Of a DNA stretch of 5,166 nt, positions 5,098-5,166 are shown in pieces. Position numbers and translations under genes: made by a program. A model generated the notes under the pieces. It made no database searches. It had not been told where the DNA came from and was given only the letters and a program-made list of their open reading frames with translations. Position 1 is the first letter of the stretch, and every line of letters begins with the position of its first letter. The DNA comes from an uncultured Clostridia bacterium (lineage in GTDB: Bacteria > Bacillota_A > Clostridia > TANB77 > CAG-508), in the NCBI GenBank assembly GCA_947369305.1, contig CANBLA010000078.1:1-5166 (forward strand), given 5' to 3'.

Positions 5098-5166
5098 CCC
5101 AATTTATAGATGGCAACTATTTTCTGAATTAGATAAAGATTGTGAAATCGAGATGTATTTGGATGG
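5062..5166 (+). other. Frameshift site and +1-frame continuation of the large gene (partial)
   Basis: Frame 0 reads ATA CCC CGG AAA at 5059-5070 and stops at 5095-5097. If one C of 5062-5065 is skipped, the reading becomes Pro-Gly-Lys-Ser-Glu-Gly-Asn-Arg-Tyr, followed by SDPIYRWQLFSELDKD and on to the window edge without a stop, in sequence that looks like real protein (mixed hydrophobic and charged residues, one Trp, normal AT-rich codons). The +1 frame is closed upstream by TAA at 5033-5035, so the switch must lie between 5036 and the frame-0 stop; the CCCC run is the simplest point. A one-base indel, a sequencing error or a +1 translational shift would all look like this. Confidence 0.65.

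Overview
The window reads as chromosomal DNA from an AT-rich, spore-forming Firmicute, most likely a clostridium. The gene content supports this: era-yqzL-recO is the order usual in Bacilli and Clostridia, the hibernation factor is the long form typical of Firmicutes, and there is an alpha/beta-type small acid-soluble spore protein. Ribosome binding sites are strong (GGAGG-like) and promoters fit the sigma-A and sigma-G patterns. All genes lie on the plus strand. No rRNA, tRNA, CRISPR array, insertion sequence or attachment site was seen. No gene-free stretch exceeds about 185 bases.

Bases 1-1923 form a housekeeping block: possibly the last codons of an upstream gene, then era (30S subunit maturation GTPase), a small yqzL gene overlapping recO, and recO (recombinational repair). 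No terminator is visible between them, so they are probably co-transcribed. Bases 1924-2685 hold a separate unit: a good sigma-A promoter (TTGCCA-17-TATAAT), hpf (long-form ribosome hibernation factor) and a rho-independent terminator. Bases 2700-3045 hold a single-gene spore unit: a dyad-rich, probably sigma-G promoter, an alpha/beta SASP, and a long hairpin terminator.

From about 3046 to the right edge lies the least ordinary part. A gene for a large, soluble, apparently all-helical protein that I do not recognise is preceded by an essentially perfect extended -10 sigma-A promoter (TTGACA-17-TATAAT with TG at -15/-14). A perfect 13-bp inverted repeat overlaps the -10 and the predicted start of transcription, which looks like an operator. 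The protein carries a diverged internal duplication. Near the right edge its frame appears to be broken at a CCCC run: frame 0 stops at 5097, while the +1 frame is open with protein-like sequence to the window edge. This is either a one-base indel (mutation or sequence error) or, less likely, a +1 frameshift site.

Several starts were set to internal ATGs because the ribosome binding site decides them: hpf at 2092, SASP at 2767 and the large gene at 3151.
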